DNA from: Melampsora larici-populina 98AG31
Lineage: Eukaryota > Basidiomycota > Pucciniomycetes > Pucciniales > Melampsoraceae
Direction of reading: 5' to 3'
Assembly: GCF_000204055.1 (NCBI RefSeq)
Contig: NW_006768770.1
Coordinates: 1,751,589-1,815,588 of the forward strand
Length of the DNA: 64,000 bases
This document shows, piece by piece, positions 1 to 11,499 of this stretch (the first letter of the stretch is position 1; each line of letters opens with the position of its first letter). Below the pieces are notes generated by a model that was not told where the DNA came from, did no database searches, and was given only the letters and a program-made list of their open reading frames with translations. The position numbers were made by a program, and so were the translations under genes.

Positions 1-399
1 CAAATCTTTGTATCTCTCAAACCTTTTACAAAAATATAATCATACTAATAATCATCAAAAATGATCATAATCAATTATCTATATATATCTTGGTTTCATC
101 TTTCTTGGTTTTTTTTCTTAATTAACCATGTATCTCAAAGTGACTTTTTTCTTTTTTTTTGTCTGAATCTCCATCAAAAATATCTATGTTTGAATTTTAA
201 TATAATCATTTTACTTATCTTTATTAAGTTTTGATCTCAAAAAGTTAATTGAAATTTATTTATTGTAATCTACAAAACTATTAATTCCCGTACATCATTC
301 TGTAATCATTCAAATCCTAATATTATTTGAATCATGATCTGATGGGTTTACAAGAAGACAGAAGATTTGTCATCCAAAATCCTCCAATTCATCTTATTT
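1..399. other. AT-rich intergenic sequence
   Basis: Very AT-rich sequence with T runs and no convincing open frame or RNA gene. It ends at the left border of the inverted-repeat element that begins at 400. Confidence 0.5.
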
Positions 400-1214
400 C
401 ACTACACAAAATATAATATTTTCTGGGCAGAAAATTAAATTATTGATACACAAAAATATTGAGAGGCCAGGAGAAGGGCAAAAAATAAATAAAAATATGC
501 ATCTTGTTCCCTGCCGTGAGAGCTTCACTCTCCATATTTTTCCATATTTTTACAGTCCGTATTGATAAGTGTACCAACAATAAACCTTCATAATCATCCA
601 ATTACAACCTGTAACAAGCACTGAAATTTGGCTCATTAGTGTCTAGAGAAACTTTTGATTTCTGAAGACACCTATAACTTTGTCAAATCTGCCTCAAAAC
701 ACTCGATTTTAAGTGCATTAGAAAGCTGAACTCTTCCTCTCAAACTTTCATAGGATCAAGAACTATGTAGCTAGTATGACAATCATTCTATGGATCTGTA
801 TGTACAAATGTATAAAAAAGATGATATCTTTTTTAGCAGACCAGCATGCTGTGTGGTCCTATTATGAACTATTTGGAGGACAATTCCAGCTTACCAATGC
901 ACCCAAAACTGAGCGTTTTGGACCGGAATTGAAAAATTATGAGTATTTTCAGAAATCAAAAGTTTCTCTAAACACCAATGAGCCAAATTTCAGTGCTTGT
1001 TACAGGTTGTAATTGGATGATTGTGAAGGTTTATTGTTAGTACACTTATCAATATGGACTGTAAAAATACGCAAAAATATGCAGAGTGAAGTTCTCAACG
1101 CAGGGAACAAGATGCATATTTTTATTCATTTTTTGCTCTCCTCCTGGCCTCTCAATATTTTTGTGTATCAATAATTTAATTTTCTGCCCAGAAACTATTA
1201 TCTTTCTTGTAGTG
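400..1214. mobile_element. Foldback/MITE element with CACTA-type ends
   Basis: Two long arms are inverted copies of each other: about 400-670 on the left and 945-1214 on the right. The outer ends read CACTACA inward from both sides, followed by the shared TTTCTGGGCAG block. The arms also share the stretch around 'acaacctgtaacaagcactg' and its complement. The flanks are TTT on both sides, which fits a 3-bp target duplication. CACTA termini with 3-bp duplications are known for the CMC/EnSpm superfamily, so this is probably a non-autonomous member. The 78-codon frame inside it (776-1012) is made of repeat sequence and is not a gene. The arms are diverged enough to show the insertion is not recent. 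Confidence 0.75.
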
Positions 1215-2049
1215 TTTATAGCCTTCTCCTACTGAGTGAAATCAAAAAAATGGTTGAATTCATTTTTGATTTTGTATAAGTTGTGCCAAAAGAAGCATTT
1301 ATTTGTAAAAACAAAATCTCTCAAATCTGATATTTTGATTTCATCTTTGGCTTCTGTTCTAGAAATTAAAGCTTTACAAAGTTGAAACTTGGTGTTGTGA
1401 ATTATCAATCACAGAACAAAGTGTTGAATCTTGATTGATTGTTTTTTAAAACAGATCACATATTTCATGTTTGATTCGCATGAAATTCGTAGTATAGAAG
1501 ATTTCGTTATCATAATCTTGTCACTTTTTTTAAAGTTTATTGAACAAAAGAATTGAAGTTTAGAATTTTCTTAGCCGGACATCAGCACATAACTGCATGA
1601 CACCAAGAATATTCAACGAGAGTTGATACACCCCAGATGAGGGCCAAACCTTGATGGCAAAGACATACAACCTTGGATCTGGTCTTGCCACCCAATTCAC
1701 AACATAGGGCCACGCTGGGAGAGGGCTGTGGAGAGGCTGTGAAGAATCTTTATGCACGAAGTAGCGTGAAACATCACGAGATATCTATAGCAAACAGTGG
1801 AGGCACCTTATACTAATTTGTCAAAACTCTCGTTTACCTGTCACTTTCTTTCACTGTTGTTTGTTAAAAATTTCATCATACCTTTTCCATAAATTTAAAT
1901 CTTAATAAACATCAAGTGTTCATTTGAGAAGATGAACAATAAGATTATTTTTGACTCAAGATTTCATACAAATTAATTTTTAACCAAAAAGAACAAACTT
2001 TACAATTATGAAGACTTCATGATTCCATTTTTTTTTCCCAAATATTTTT
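1215..2049. other. Intergenic region, mostly AT-rich
   Basis: No recognised gene. A short, more GC-balanced patch at about 1560-1760 holds a 65-codon minus-strand frame without similarity I can name; it may be a gene relic. The remainder is T-rich and could include the 3' UTR of the minus-strand protease gene next to it. Confidence 0.4.
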
Positions 2050-4633
2050 TCAAAGATTCCAAAATGAATTCAAAACAACACAAACAAACCAAAAGGTAAT
2101 CAATTTTTCAAATTTAATTAAAACCGAAGCCAATTTCCAAATCCCAACAAACTTAAAAACAAATGAGTTTTGAATTGATTTTTTTAAATCGATTTGTCGA
2201 TTAAATAGATTCGGTTTAATATGTCCAAACGAATTATATTCATCAATTTCATCTGAGATTTCAAAATTTTCAATTTTCAATCTGGTTTCTGATGATTGGA
2301 TTGATTTAGAAGTATGAAAATGGAGTAGGGATTCTACTATACTTGATCCATCTAAACGTTTGATTGGTAGTAGGTTTAAGAAACCGATCCCAATGGAAAT
2401 CGAAATCAAATAACTAGATGATAATTCATGTGAAAAATATTCATCAGATTCATCTTCAAAAGTTTCCAAAACTTGTAGATATTGATGAGCAAAGACACAA
2501 ACCTTAGGAAATTTTGGAGTCGAGTCTCTAATTGGTTTGGTATCCATTCTGTTGTGGGTAAGAGCTTACTGACTTGAACTACAGAAACAAATCACTTTTT
2601 CAGATCAAGAATAGTCCCCATCCCCAAAAAGATTAAATAAGACTCGTACCATTTCCTAAGATTTCCAACGTTGAACCTTGAAATAGGACAGTCCGACTTG
2701 AAAAAGATCCACTGGGAAGATTAGTACGTACCTTTAACCTCAATAATTTACTTTCTTCATCTGGTCTCACACATATCCCTCCTCCTTTCTCTGATTTACA
2801 TTCTTGATCTGTGTGACACCGAATTGAGTTTTCCATCATTTCGCTTACTGTTCTTGGATTCAAACAACCTGCTTGATGGAGTGCTTTGAAACATATTGGT
2901 CTTGATTCATTTTCCTTCGGGTTTTGTTCATTATGTCTTTGACAACATTTAGAGTCTAAATCTGTTGGTTATCATCGCACATTAAAAGTTTACAGGTCAG
3001 CATATACAAATATAAAAATCATAGAGAGATGAATCAATGACAAAGGGAATTTAACTCACTTAAGAAGTTTGAATTATTCATACACCAACCTTTTTGATCT
3101 GAGTTAAGCCAAATGTAATCTGAAAGTAAATATTTCTCCCATTTTTGAAGAGGTAATTTAGGAAATCGACTAGGAAGAGTTGTAGAAGAATTTAAACTAA
3201 GTGAGAAATCATTTAAATCTGTGATGATCTCTTTAGGCAAGAGAACAGATGAAATTGAAGAGGTCTGTTATGTTAAAGTATCAAAGACAAAATTCAATCA
3301 CGATCAGCTCAAGGCAAAATCACATAATATTTTCACCTTACGGAAAAAAACAAGAAGACAAACCTTTCGAACAGTAACCACGCCTACTCCAAGATCCCCT
3401 ACATCTGCCCATCCACCCGTAAGTCGAAAAAGATACCCCGCCCAATCAGCACCGTCATTCCAAAACAACCATCCAATTGATGCCATGACTAGATTATGCC
3501 TGGAAAAGACATATTCCGTGAGAAGAAAGATATGTGGTTGGAGAGATGTAGGGACTAACCAAATTCCAGCGGTTGCCATTCGAAGATTCAGTAGTGAGAT
3601 GAATTGTGAGTTTGGATGAGAAGTTGGAGGTAAGATGGATAAGATAGAGACATAGAAAATTGGAAAGAAAGGGAAAGCTAAAATGAAGCCTGAGGCGATC
3701 ATAGGTACATTATTTCTGGATCAAATTTGTGTATCATTAGCTGAGTTTTGTCAAATAAAATCCGATAAATGATATCATGTCATTTCGATGATGGCTCAAA
3801 ATAAAAGAGAAAAAACTTACAAGGCTGCAACAAAGGCATGGCCAAACTCGTGATATGCTTGGGAGATGAGGAGAGCTGAGAGATATATTGGTGCTTGGTC
3901 TAATGGAATGGTTAGTCCGGGTATCTGAAATAAGAAAACAAGCATGTAATGATTTGGATCTCAACACCAAAACTACCGCAATACCACCAGCAAAACGTAT
4001 GAATGAGGTTTTTTTTACAAACTTTGAACTTACAAGTGGTTTTAAAGAAAATCGAGAGGATCTCTCTGTTTGAACGATTGGTTTGTTAAGTGTAGTAGGC
4101 TCAAAGGACGTTGATCGACGAACCAAGCCTTTGACTCTTTCTGACACAGAAATAGTTGAATTGGTTTGAATCAAAGTTCGATGAGGCGAACTAAAGATAG
4201 TATGATAGACAATTTGGAAGAAAAGAAAAGCAAGAGTAAGGAGAGCAAAGAGTTGAAGGATGAGGATGAGAATAGTGCCGATATCATATAGAGTCTCTAA
4301 GGTGTTGTGCACACGGCGTGATGGTTGACCATCCCGTCGATCTCGGTATGGAAGTGGTTCAGGATCGAAACTCTTAGGGTCTGGACCTGAACTCACTTCG
4401 GTTGCACCTATGCTTTTCAATAAACGATACGAAGTGCGATTGAAGCGTTGGGTGTGGAAACGAAGCCACCCAAAGCCAGTATCAAAGGTAATCGGAACTG
4501 TATCAAAACTTGATCGACTTCCTGAAAGCTGTCGTCTTGAAGGGAAAATATCTATGACTCGTAAATGGGAAAGATAAAGTAATAACCATGGAATACCGAT
4601 GGAGATGAGAATCAAGAGAACAGAATGTGACAT
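2050..4633 (-). CDS. Site-2 protease (S2P/MBTPS2-type) intramembrane metalloprotease homologue, multi-exon
   Basis: Predicted membrane-embedded zinc protease of the M50B family, which cuts membrane-anchored factors such as SREBP-type sterol regulators after site-1 cleavage. The N-terminus (ATG at 4631-4633) starts MSHSVLLILISIGIPWLLLY, a transmembrane segment. A second hydrophobic segment lies near 4200-4290. The zinc motif HEFGH, in the context AYHEFGHAF, is encoded at about 3830-3870. Around 3470-3590 follows a block reading SLLNLRMATAGIW, typical of the family. The Cys-containing luminal part (ICVRPDEES) lies near 2745-2790. The second catalytic element, FLNLLPIKRLDG, is at about 2350-2390, where the LDG Asp is the third zinc ligand. 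At least five introns are needed; one runs from about 2418 to 2500 with a GTTTGT donor. Exact joins and the C-terminus near 2050 are inferred. Function in sterol or stress signalling is known for the family, not shown here. Confidence 0.82.
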
Positions 4634-5500
4634 GATTTGTTTTGTTCTACTCAAACAGAACAGCTTGAGTTGTTCAACTTTTGAGAGAGAGGACAAATGG
4701 TGAGACAGTCTAAAGCCATACAAAAATCTCAACTGTGACTTGACCCACTGGCAATAATAGGATCGGATGACTGAGAACTGGATGACTTGCTTGCTAAAAC
4801 GTATTCTGATAAGAGAATCATGGGTGGTTGAAGATCTGATTCAAAAAAGATACCATCAGCATTCAAATTGCATATCCAAAGAGCTCGATATGCAGAATCC
4901 CTCCTCATCCCACTCTCTAACAATTTATGAAGATCAACTAAAGAGAGCTGATACAATCAGCGACACAAGCTAAGAAGCTGAGATCAAGATCTCAAGTGAG
5001 ATTGAGGCACGCTTTAGAGGAAAGTCTTCGAAGAACAGATCAAAGACAAAGCCATAATGTAACACTCCTCTGAGGCTCTGAGTCTAGGCGCCAGCTTGGG
5101 ATAAGTTGCACAACTCTGACTTCATCTTTGCGTCATGAATCATCAGCGCGTTCCCTAACCCCTGGACCACTCTTGCACTCCCACCATCAATCAAAATAGT
5201 AGAAAGTCCTCAAGATTTACATTGTAGTCTATTATAGAATCTCATCATCCACCACACATCCCAACACCGCAACACTTGAAAAAGTGAAAAAAACAATAAG
5301 CAAGGGAATTATTCATTCATACAGATGAATGATAAGATAGAAGAATGCTGAGAATACGTAAGCGGAAAAAGAACCATCTCATAAAGAGGCAACACGTCTA
5401 GAAAGAAAGAAAACTAAGATTGATAACAAGCAAAGGGACTCTACAGCAAAAAATTAGATGAAAAAACAATGATAATGAAAACTAGACCATCGTCGTACTA
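4634..5500. other. Intergenic region between two minus-strand genes
   Basis: Holds the 5' flank of the site-2 protease gene and the 3' flank of the V-ATPase C gene. Short open frames occur on both strands but none shows family motifs or splice-linked continuation. No RNA gene or repeat was seen. Confidence 0.4.
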
Positions 5501-7241
5501 CTAAATGTCCTTGGACTCCCTCCTAGGATCAATGATTTCAAACAAAACAAACTCAAAGACTTCCTTATCAAGTACACTTGCATACTCACCTCCAATCGCT
5601 TCTTCATTTTCAAGAGCCTTTGAATTAGCTTTTCTTCGATTAACATCTTGTTTAGAATTAGATTCTAATGAGTCTTGATAAGCTAATAACTGATTTAGAA
5701 TCTTCTTAGAATTCTTAGAATCAGGTTTGAGGATCAAAGTGAGGAAATGAGCTGGTAAACCGTATCTTAAGAGAGATTCAATATGGGTTTGGATCACTTT
5801 GAGGTGTACGATGGCTTGGAATGTTTCTGAGAAATTGATTCTTGAAAGTCTTAATAGCTCAGACTAGGTTGTGATGATGAAACAAACAGCACAGGGACAA
5901 ATCGAAAAATCAGTATAGATTATGCATTTTTGGTTTCCATCTTCAGACCATCTGTAGCGATTGAGTGACTTACCCAAAGTTCTTTCTCTTGTTGTTCCAA
6001 CTGCCTAGCTTCTGACCGACTCTTTTCAATCTCGCTCTCATCCATCACAAAGTCTCTCACTATAAATTTCTTCTCTCTACATTTATGCGAGAAGTCATCC
6101 TTGATCTTCTTAAACACGACTACATTGAATAGGGTGTATTCTGAATCCTGGGTGATTTTTGTCGAAGAGCGCGGTACGACTAGCGCTGTTAAACTCTCAT
6201 AAGAGTTCATCCATTCTTTCACCTGATTACTAATAGACAAGTCGAGAATTAGTTGAATATGATAAGACGATAATAAGCTTTCATGACTTGTGAGGGGCGC
6301 TTACTTTGGAACCGCAACTATCAAAGTTTGCAAATATTCTGAATCTTGATCAACAAAATGTTCACGAGTTACTACGTCACTCAAACTCCTGACTGACAAA
6401 TTACCCCTGGATATAATATGATGAACACGCAACACTTCAGCCAAAACTTATGAAAAACAGATAAGATATGGAAGAAATGGGAATAGGTCCCGATCAAGTC
6501 ACTTCCAACTGAGGGCATCTTCACTCACGCCTGTTGTCTCTGAGTGGCACTGAATTGAGCCTTTGCCTGATTATAAGTATTCAACTTAAGCTTATGTGAA
6601 TTATCAATGGCTAAGATTTCCTTTGTAAGGCTTTCGACTAAATCCTCCAACTTTCGACTTTCGACTCGGTTATATTTGACTCGATTCCATTCCCATTTCT
6701 TCAAAAGATAATCTTCATAAGACCTTCCATCTTCCATGATCAGATCATCATCAACTTGAGCGTTTGTTCGAGTAGAACCAGATGGGTTAGTCGATGCAGC
6801 TCGAACTAATGAGGCAGGTTTAGATGAGTTCAGAGATTTAAGAGTATCTAGAATCTTGAGAAGGGTCTGATTAGCGATCGGTTCATTCTTGGCGAGAATT
6901 TCTGATAGATTGATCAAGGTTGAGAGTGGTGCGGTCTGATGATGAAGCAACATAAGTGAGGATCAGTCTAAAGATCATCCATTGATACTAGATTTGTCTC
7001 AGTACCTTGAAATCTGGAGTTGTGATTTGGATTAAAGGTAATCCATTGGATGAATTTGATGACTTTGTTGTGATAGTAAGAGAACCCAGTCGATCGGTGA
7101 GATCACTAACAGAATCATCTGAATCTGTGTTAAAATGGTTAAAATAGAAACTTGTTAACTCAAGTCTCATTGGGATATATGAAATCAATCTCTTTTACCT
7201 GGTCTGAATGCCACTATCCAGAAAGCGTTTGGGTCTGGCAT
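5501..7241 (-). CDS. VMA5: V-type proton ATPase subunit C (Vma5-like)
   Basis: Subunit C of the peripheral V1 sector. It links the V1 stator to Vo and controls reversible disassembly of the pump that acidifies the vacuole. The first exon, ATG at 7239-7241, encodes MPDPNAFWIVAFRP, the usual aromatic N-terminal strand, and ends at a GTAAAA donor at 7198. The next exons encode the TPDFK...APLSTLINLSEIL block (near 7000 and 6910), the ...KWEWNRVKYN segment (about 6680), the hallmark NLSVRSL..VVTREHF (about 6330-6410), VVPRSS and REKKFIVRDF (about 6040-6180), and the terminal ...ESLLRYGLPAHF helix (about 5740-5790). All parts occur in family order, so the gene looks intact, with at least five introns. 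The start lies 349 bp from the divergent Nup107 start. Confidence 0.92.
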
Positions 7242-7590
7242 TTTGTTGGAGATTGTTTATGTAGAGATAGTTGGTTGAAATTGAATGAGTCAGTTTGTAA
7301 TGACGAAATGTTCAGATCCACTTCTACAAAACTAGGCCGGGTCGGATATTATGCCTCACGACAGCGGTGTCGGGATGTGATGTCGGATCGAGCGGGTAGA
7401 AGTCCCCGAAATGCGCGAAAGCCAGCCCCACGGACTGCCAGCTCGAGATTATCATCAGCAGGGTGTCGGTTAAATGAGACTCACCCATCTTCACTTAAAA
7501 GTCGCGTGTTTGATCAAATTAATTTGGACACCTCAAGTCGATCGAAAGCTTTAAAGACGAAAGTCAACGACTCAAAATTGAATCAGAATT
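7242..7590. promoter_or_regulatory. Shared divergent promoter region of V-ATPase C and Nup107
   Basis: The start codons of two oppositely oriented genes lie 349 bp apart, so both promoters must sit here or reach into the flanking gene. A frame of 149 codons crosses this stretch on the plus strand (7152-7601), but it overlaps the first V-ATPase exon and has no family features, so it is probably chance. No clear TATA box was identified. Confidence 0.5.
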
Positions 7591-10500
7591 ATGGTGACTG
7601 ACTCACCTGATGAATTTACCCTCTTCGCAAACGCGCTGAGGACGCTCAAATCTAACGATGTCAGGCCTCTTGACCCTGATCAAGGGCCAGCCGTAGTGTG
7701 GAAACAAGTTTGTGACCTCAAGTGAGTACGAAATTCATCCCGCTCTGTCACGTTGTAAGCAGTAGCGAGACTAACACTTTTGTGATTCCAGATTGCAGGA
7801 TCAGGCTATCGAGCTGAACCCCGATCAGATCGATTCATGGAAACTTGAACGTAACACCTGGCAGCTCGTACAAATGCTATATACCGAGAGAACCTCACCA
7901 CTCGATCTCAGCACGTCTAAATCACTCAAGAACCCTTATCTACCACCTCTGGACGTCGTCAATGCCTTTTTACCCAAATCTCGGGATCTCTTAGAGCTTT
8001 CCACAATAAGGGATTGGCTTTATACCTGTCCTGGTCCTACTCACGCTACCGAGATCCGCAGAGGCTATTGGCCCTACACAAAGGCCGCTCTGAAACACGC
8101 CTCACAAAAAAACCAGCCGATCTCCCAACTTTCACCTCAGAATAAGCTTGTTCATGAACTAGACCCTGACGCACCCCTCAGACCGCTCCGTGAAGTGCCA
8201 GGTCAAATAGGCCAAAACTCTAGGATATCGGATCAGATGATGTCGAATAACGCGCAACTCGGTCGGTTAGACCAGTTCGATGAGGAATATGATCGAGCAA
8301 TGTTAAGAACTCTTTATGAATACGTCCGAGCTGGTGAAATCGGACTTGCGCTTGATTTCTGTCGACAGTGCGATCATCCATGGCGTGCAGCTAGTCTATC
8401 GGGCGGTAGATTATTTCAGGATCCTTCTTTGAGCGAAGGGGACGGTTATGGCTCTTTGGCGGTTGATCCTTTCAATGATTCGGAGTCAGTGAATGAAAAC
8501 TCTCTAGAGCCTTCTGCACCGTCTTACGGGAAAATGAATCGGGCCGGCTGTTTGAACCGGAAATTGTGGAAATCAATATGTCTACAGATCTCTTTGAATC
8601 AGTCATTGAGCACCTACGAACAAGCGCTTTATGGTGCGCTATCCGGTCAAATTAGCTCTGTATTACCAGTATGCTATAGCTGGGAAGATCATATCTGGTG
8701 TTACATCAACTCCATATTTGAAATTCAGGTCGACCGAATCTTAGAATCGACACAGATGGGATATTATTGGTCGCATGGAAAACTTCCAACCCTCAAAAAC
8801 AAATCTCGCGCACAGCTTGAGGAAGCTGATTCAGTGTTCCAAGACGACTATGATGCAGATCCGGAGGATGCCAATTTGGACAAGTTTTCGGATGGCTATA
8901 ACTTGGGAGAAGAGAGTATCAAAGCCGCTATGAATAAGGCATTCGATAGAGTTCTGAGAAGTGAAAACGCTGCCTTGGCCGAAAGTGCTCGGAATCCGTT
9001 CCATGTTGCGCAGATGTGGTTGGCAATCGACAAAATCAACGACCTATTCACGACGTTCCATAATCAGCTCAAGTCTGCTAGCGAGGAATTCACTACAGAG
9101 TATGTTCAATGTACGACTTTTGGCTTTGGCTTCTTCAGAATTGGCTTGAGAGAAATCGTACTAATGAAATCTACTAAAATGACCCTTACACACCCATGAT
9201 TCAATCAGGAATCTGTCACATCTCATCAGATTCTTTGCACATTTGATCCTTTTCTTGAAATCGATTGACCAGAAAGTGGACAACGAGGCTTCTAATGCTA
9301 TCATCAGGTCTTATGTCCAAGTACTAGAGATAGAAAAGAAACACGACCTGATCGCATTCTACGTTGCTGAACTGCAACAAGAATCAGGAGTAGAAACATA
9401 CGCCAAGTACTTGATTTGTAGGTCTACGTGGCTTTTCCTGATGTTCAGGTGGTCGATTTGGAACCGTTTATTGATGTGATGTTTGTTTTCTGTTCCGGAG
9501 ATCAGCTCTTGGTCCCTCGGCTGATCGCCAGACTCGCCAGACCGCCCTACTCCGAGCCATGGAACACGGTCTAGATCTATCACGGGTCGCCTGTACCGCA
9601 GTCACTTTGACATTGAAAGATATAAACGAGGTAAATGCGCACATCATGGCTATAACGAGAAAGATTGGCTGAGTGCAATATATTCTTTCTCCTCCAGGCA
9701 AAACTGCAACCGAATAGGCAACATGGACTGAATTGGTACAACAACGAACTGACCGATAAACAAACAGAACTGATTCGTTCATTGGAATGGCTTACCATCG
9801 ATCGAGTCACCTATTTTGATGCTTTGGTGCAAGCTAATTCATTGATCCGATATTTTCTGGGTAATTTACTTTGTTTCTGCTTCTCCTCCCTCACTCTCAT
9901 CATACTCCTGATTGACTCAAGTATCTAACTTCATTTCTCAATTTGTTCAATCTGGTCAGCCAGCGGCCATCCAAACGCAGCACGGCAGGTTCTTGTTTCC
10001 CTTCCGCCCGATCTGTTAGGTTTTGTGGCGAATGAGAAGGATCCTGATGATGGCGGACGTGAATCGAAGGATGTCCATGGGTTAATGAATGGAGCTTCTA
10101 CTGAAATATTAGAATTCACGCAGTATCAAGATTTCTTTCATTGTTTGGAGCTTCACGTGGAGGCAAACGAGGTGTTAAGTCATCAACCAGTCAAAGGGTA
10201 TATTTATCTCGCGCTGGTTATTCATCCATTTTGTATTGTACTGATACCAATCTCATTTGGGTTGTTCAACGAAATACAGGTGTTCAGCGACTGAGCTTCA
10301 AGAGTATAAAGACGTATTTGAAGTAAATTTGTACGATCTTCAGCTTGAAACAAATTGTTATGACTGATCATATTTGGTCTTCACTGCCACCACAGGGTTT
10401 GTGTACGCAGTTACATACGAGCATTGTGAATCTATTAAAGTCAGAATGGCTTCAGGATCTCAAACTAGATCCAAATCAGATGCCACGTAAGCACCCAATG

Positions 10501-11004
10501 TACTCTATACTCACGAGTACGATGATCAGGGGATAGACCATAAGCTTAATCATATCATACCACTTCTACAAAGGCCCAGATGACGGATTGTTAAAGCGAG
10601 TGAGTGAGTTAGAACGGATTCGGAAAATTTATATTCCAGAATTGGTCTTCAGGTTACATGGCGTACTGGTGGACTCAAGTAATTTTATTGTCCAGTTGAG
10701 TTTCAAGGTTCCCCTTATAATGAAGTTATATCTATTGTTGGCTAACTCAAGCATTCATATATAACACAGAAACTTGAGACGCACACTCGATCTCGCCGCC
10801 GTCGTTGCTGATGAGGGTTTCAAGAATTATATCGAGTTCTTACCTGATCAACATGAGATCGAAGAGTCAGGTTCAGGAAATGAAGGAGGAGCTCAGAAGA
10901 TGAAGGAGTATCTCAAAGAGATCCGACTGGTGACTTTGTTGGTGTTAAAAGTTTCTCATGGCACGGATCCATTCAAAGTTCGCGGGATTGATAATGGACG
11001 ATGA
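7591..11004 (+). CDS. NUP84: Nucleoporin Nup107/Nup84 (Y-complex scaffold)
   Basis: Alpha-helical scaffold nucleoporin of the Y-shaped Nup84/Nup107-160 complex, which coats the nuclear pore membrane. The ATG at 7591 begins MVTDSPDEFTLF. Exon 1 ends at 7721 with a GTGAGT donor, and exon 2 resumes at 7792 in frame (DLK|LQDQAIELNP). The family signature follows: a single helix block with LRTLYEYVRAGEIGLALDF then HPWRAASLSGGRLF at about 8300-8410. Further exons carry a VLEIEKKHDLIAFYVAELQ repeat (about 9325-9390), the ASGHPNAARQVLVSLPPDLL segment (about 9960-10020) and the helical C-terminus, which stops at 11002-11004. At least six introns are present. Length and motif order fit a complete gene. 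Confidence 0.9.
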
Positions 11005-11499
11005 AGCCATTTGGTTATTGTGATCAGAATTGGTAGATGCGATCGTGTATCAGTAAGATGACATGAAAGTAAATATCAGGCGATTTTGGTGAGCGTGCTT
11101 GATTTTTTTCAGCGCCATGTAATCTATGAGCCGTAGACTGGAAAAATAGAAATTGTCACGACAAAGTGAAACTCCTTTACTGCCAAAGCAAAGTATGGTT
11201 CATATAATGCAGGAGTAGACTCTTGCAGCCTCAAATTTAGGCGTGTACCAAAAAATAGGGTGGCAAGAATGTAGGGTAGGCGATGTATTGTACATCCAGT
11301 GAATGTGGAAGTCACTGATTTCCAAGACCGATTGCGTTACTATTTAATTGCGTAGTTTTATGAGACAGAAGACATTGCTAGTCTTTGAACACAGCATGAA
11401 ATATCAACATGAACAAATATGCACACATAAACGAACGCACGATCTCCTAGGGAAGTTGATTGAGATCATGATTGTAAAAAAACAATTTGAAAGATCATT
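11005..11499. other. Convergent 3' intergenic region
   Basis: Separates the 3' ends of Nup107 (+) and the SNF2 gene (-). It should hold both 3' UTRs and terminators. No coding potential with recognisable motifs. Confidence 0.45.

Noticed and set aside
776..1012. 78-codon frame
   Set aside because: It lies in the loop and right arm of the foldback element at 400-1214.
7152..7601. 149-codon plus-strand frame between V-ATPase C and Nup107
   Set aside because: It overlaps the first V-ATPase C exon, spans the presumed promoter and has no family motif or splice-linked continuation.
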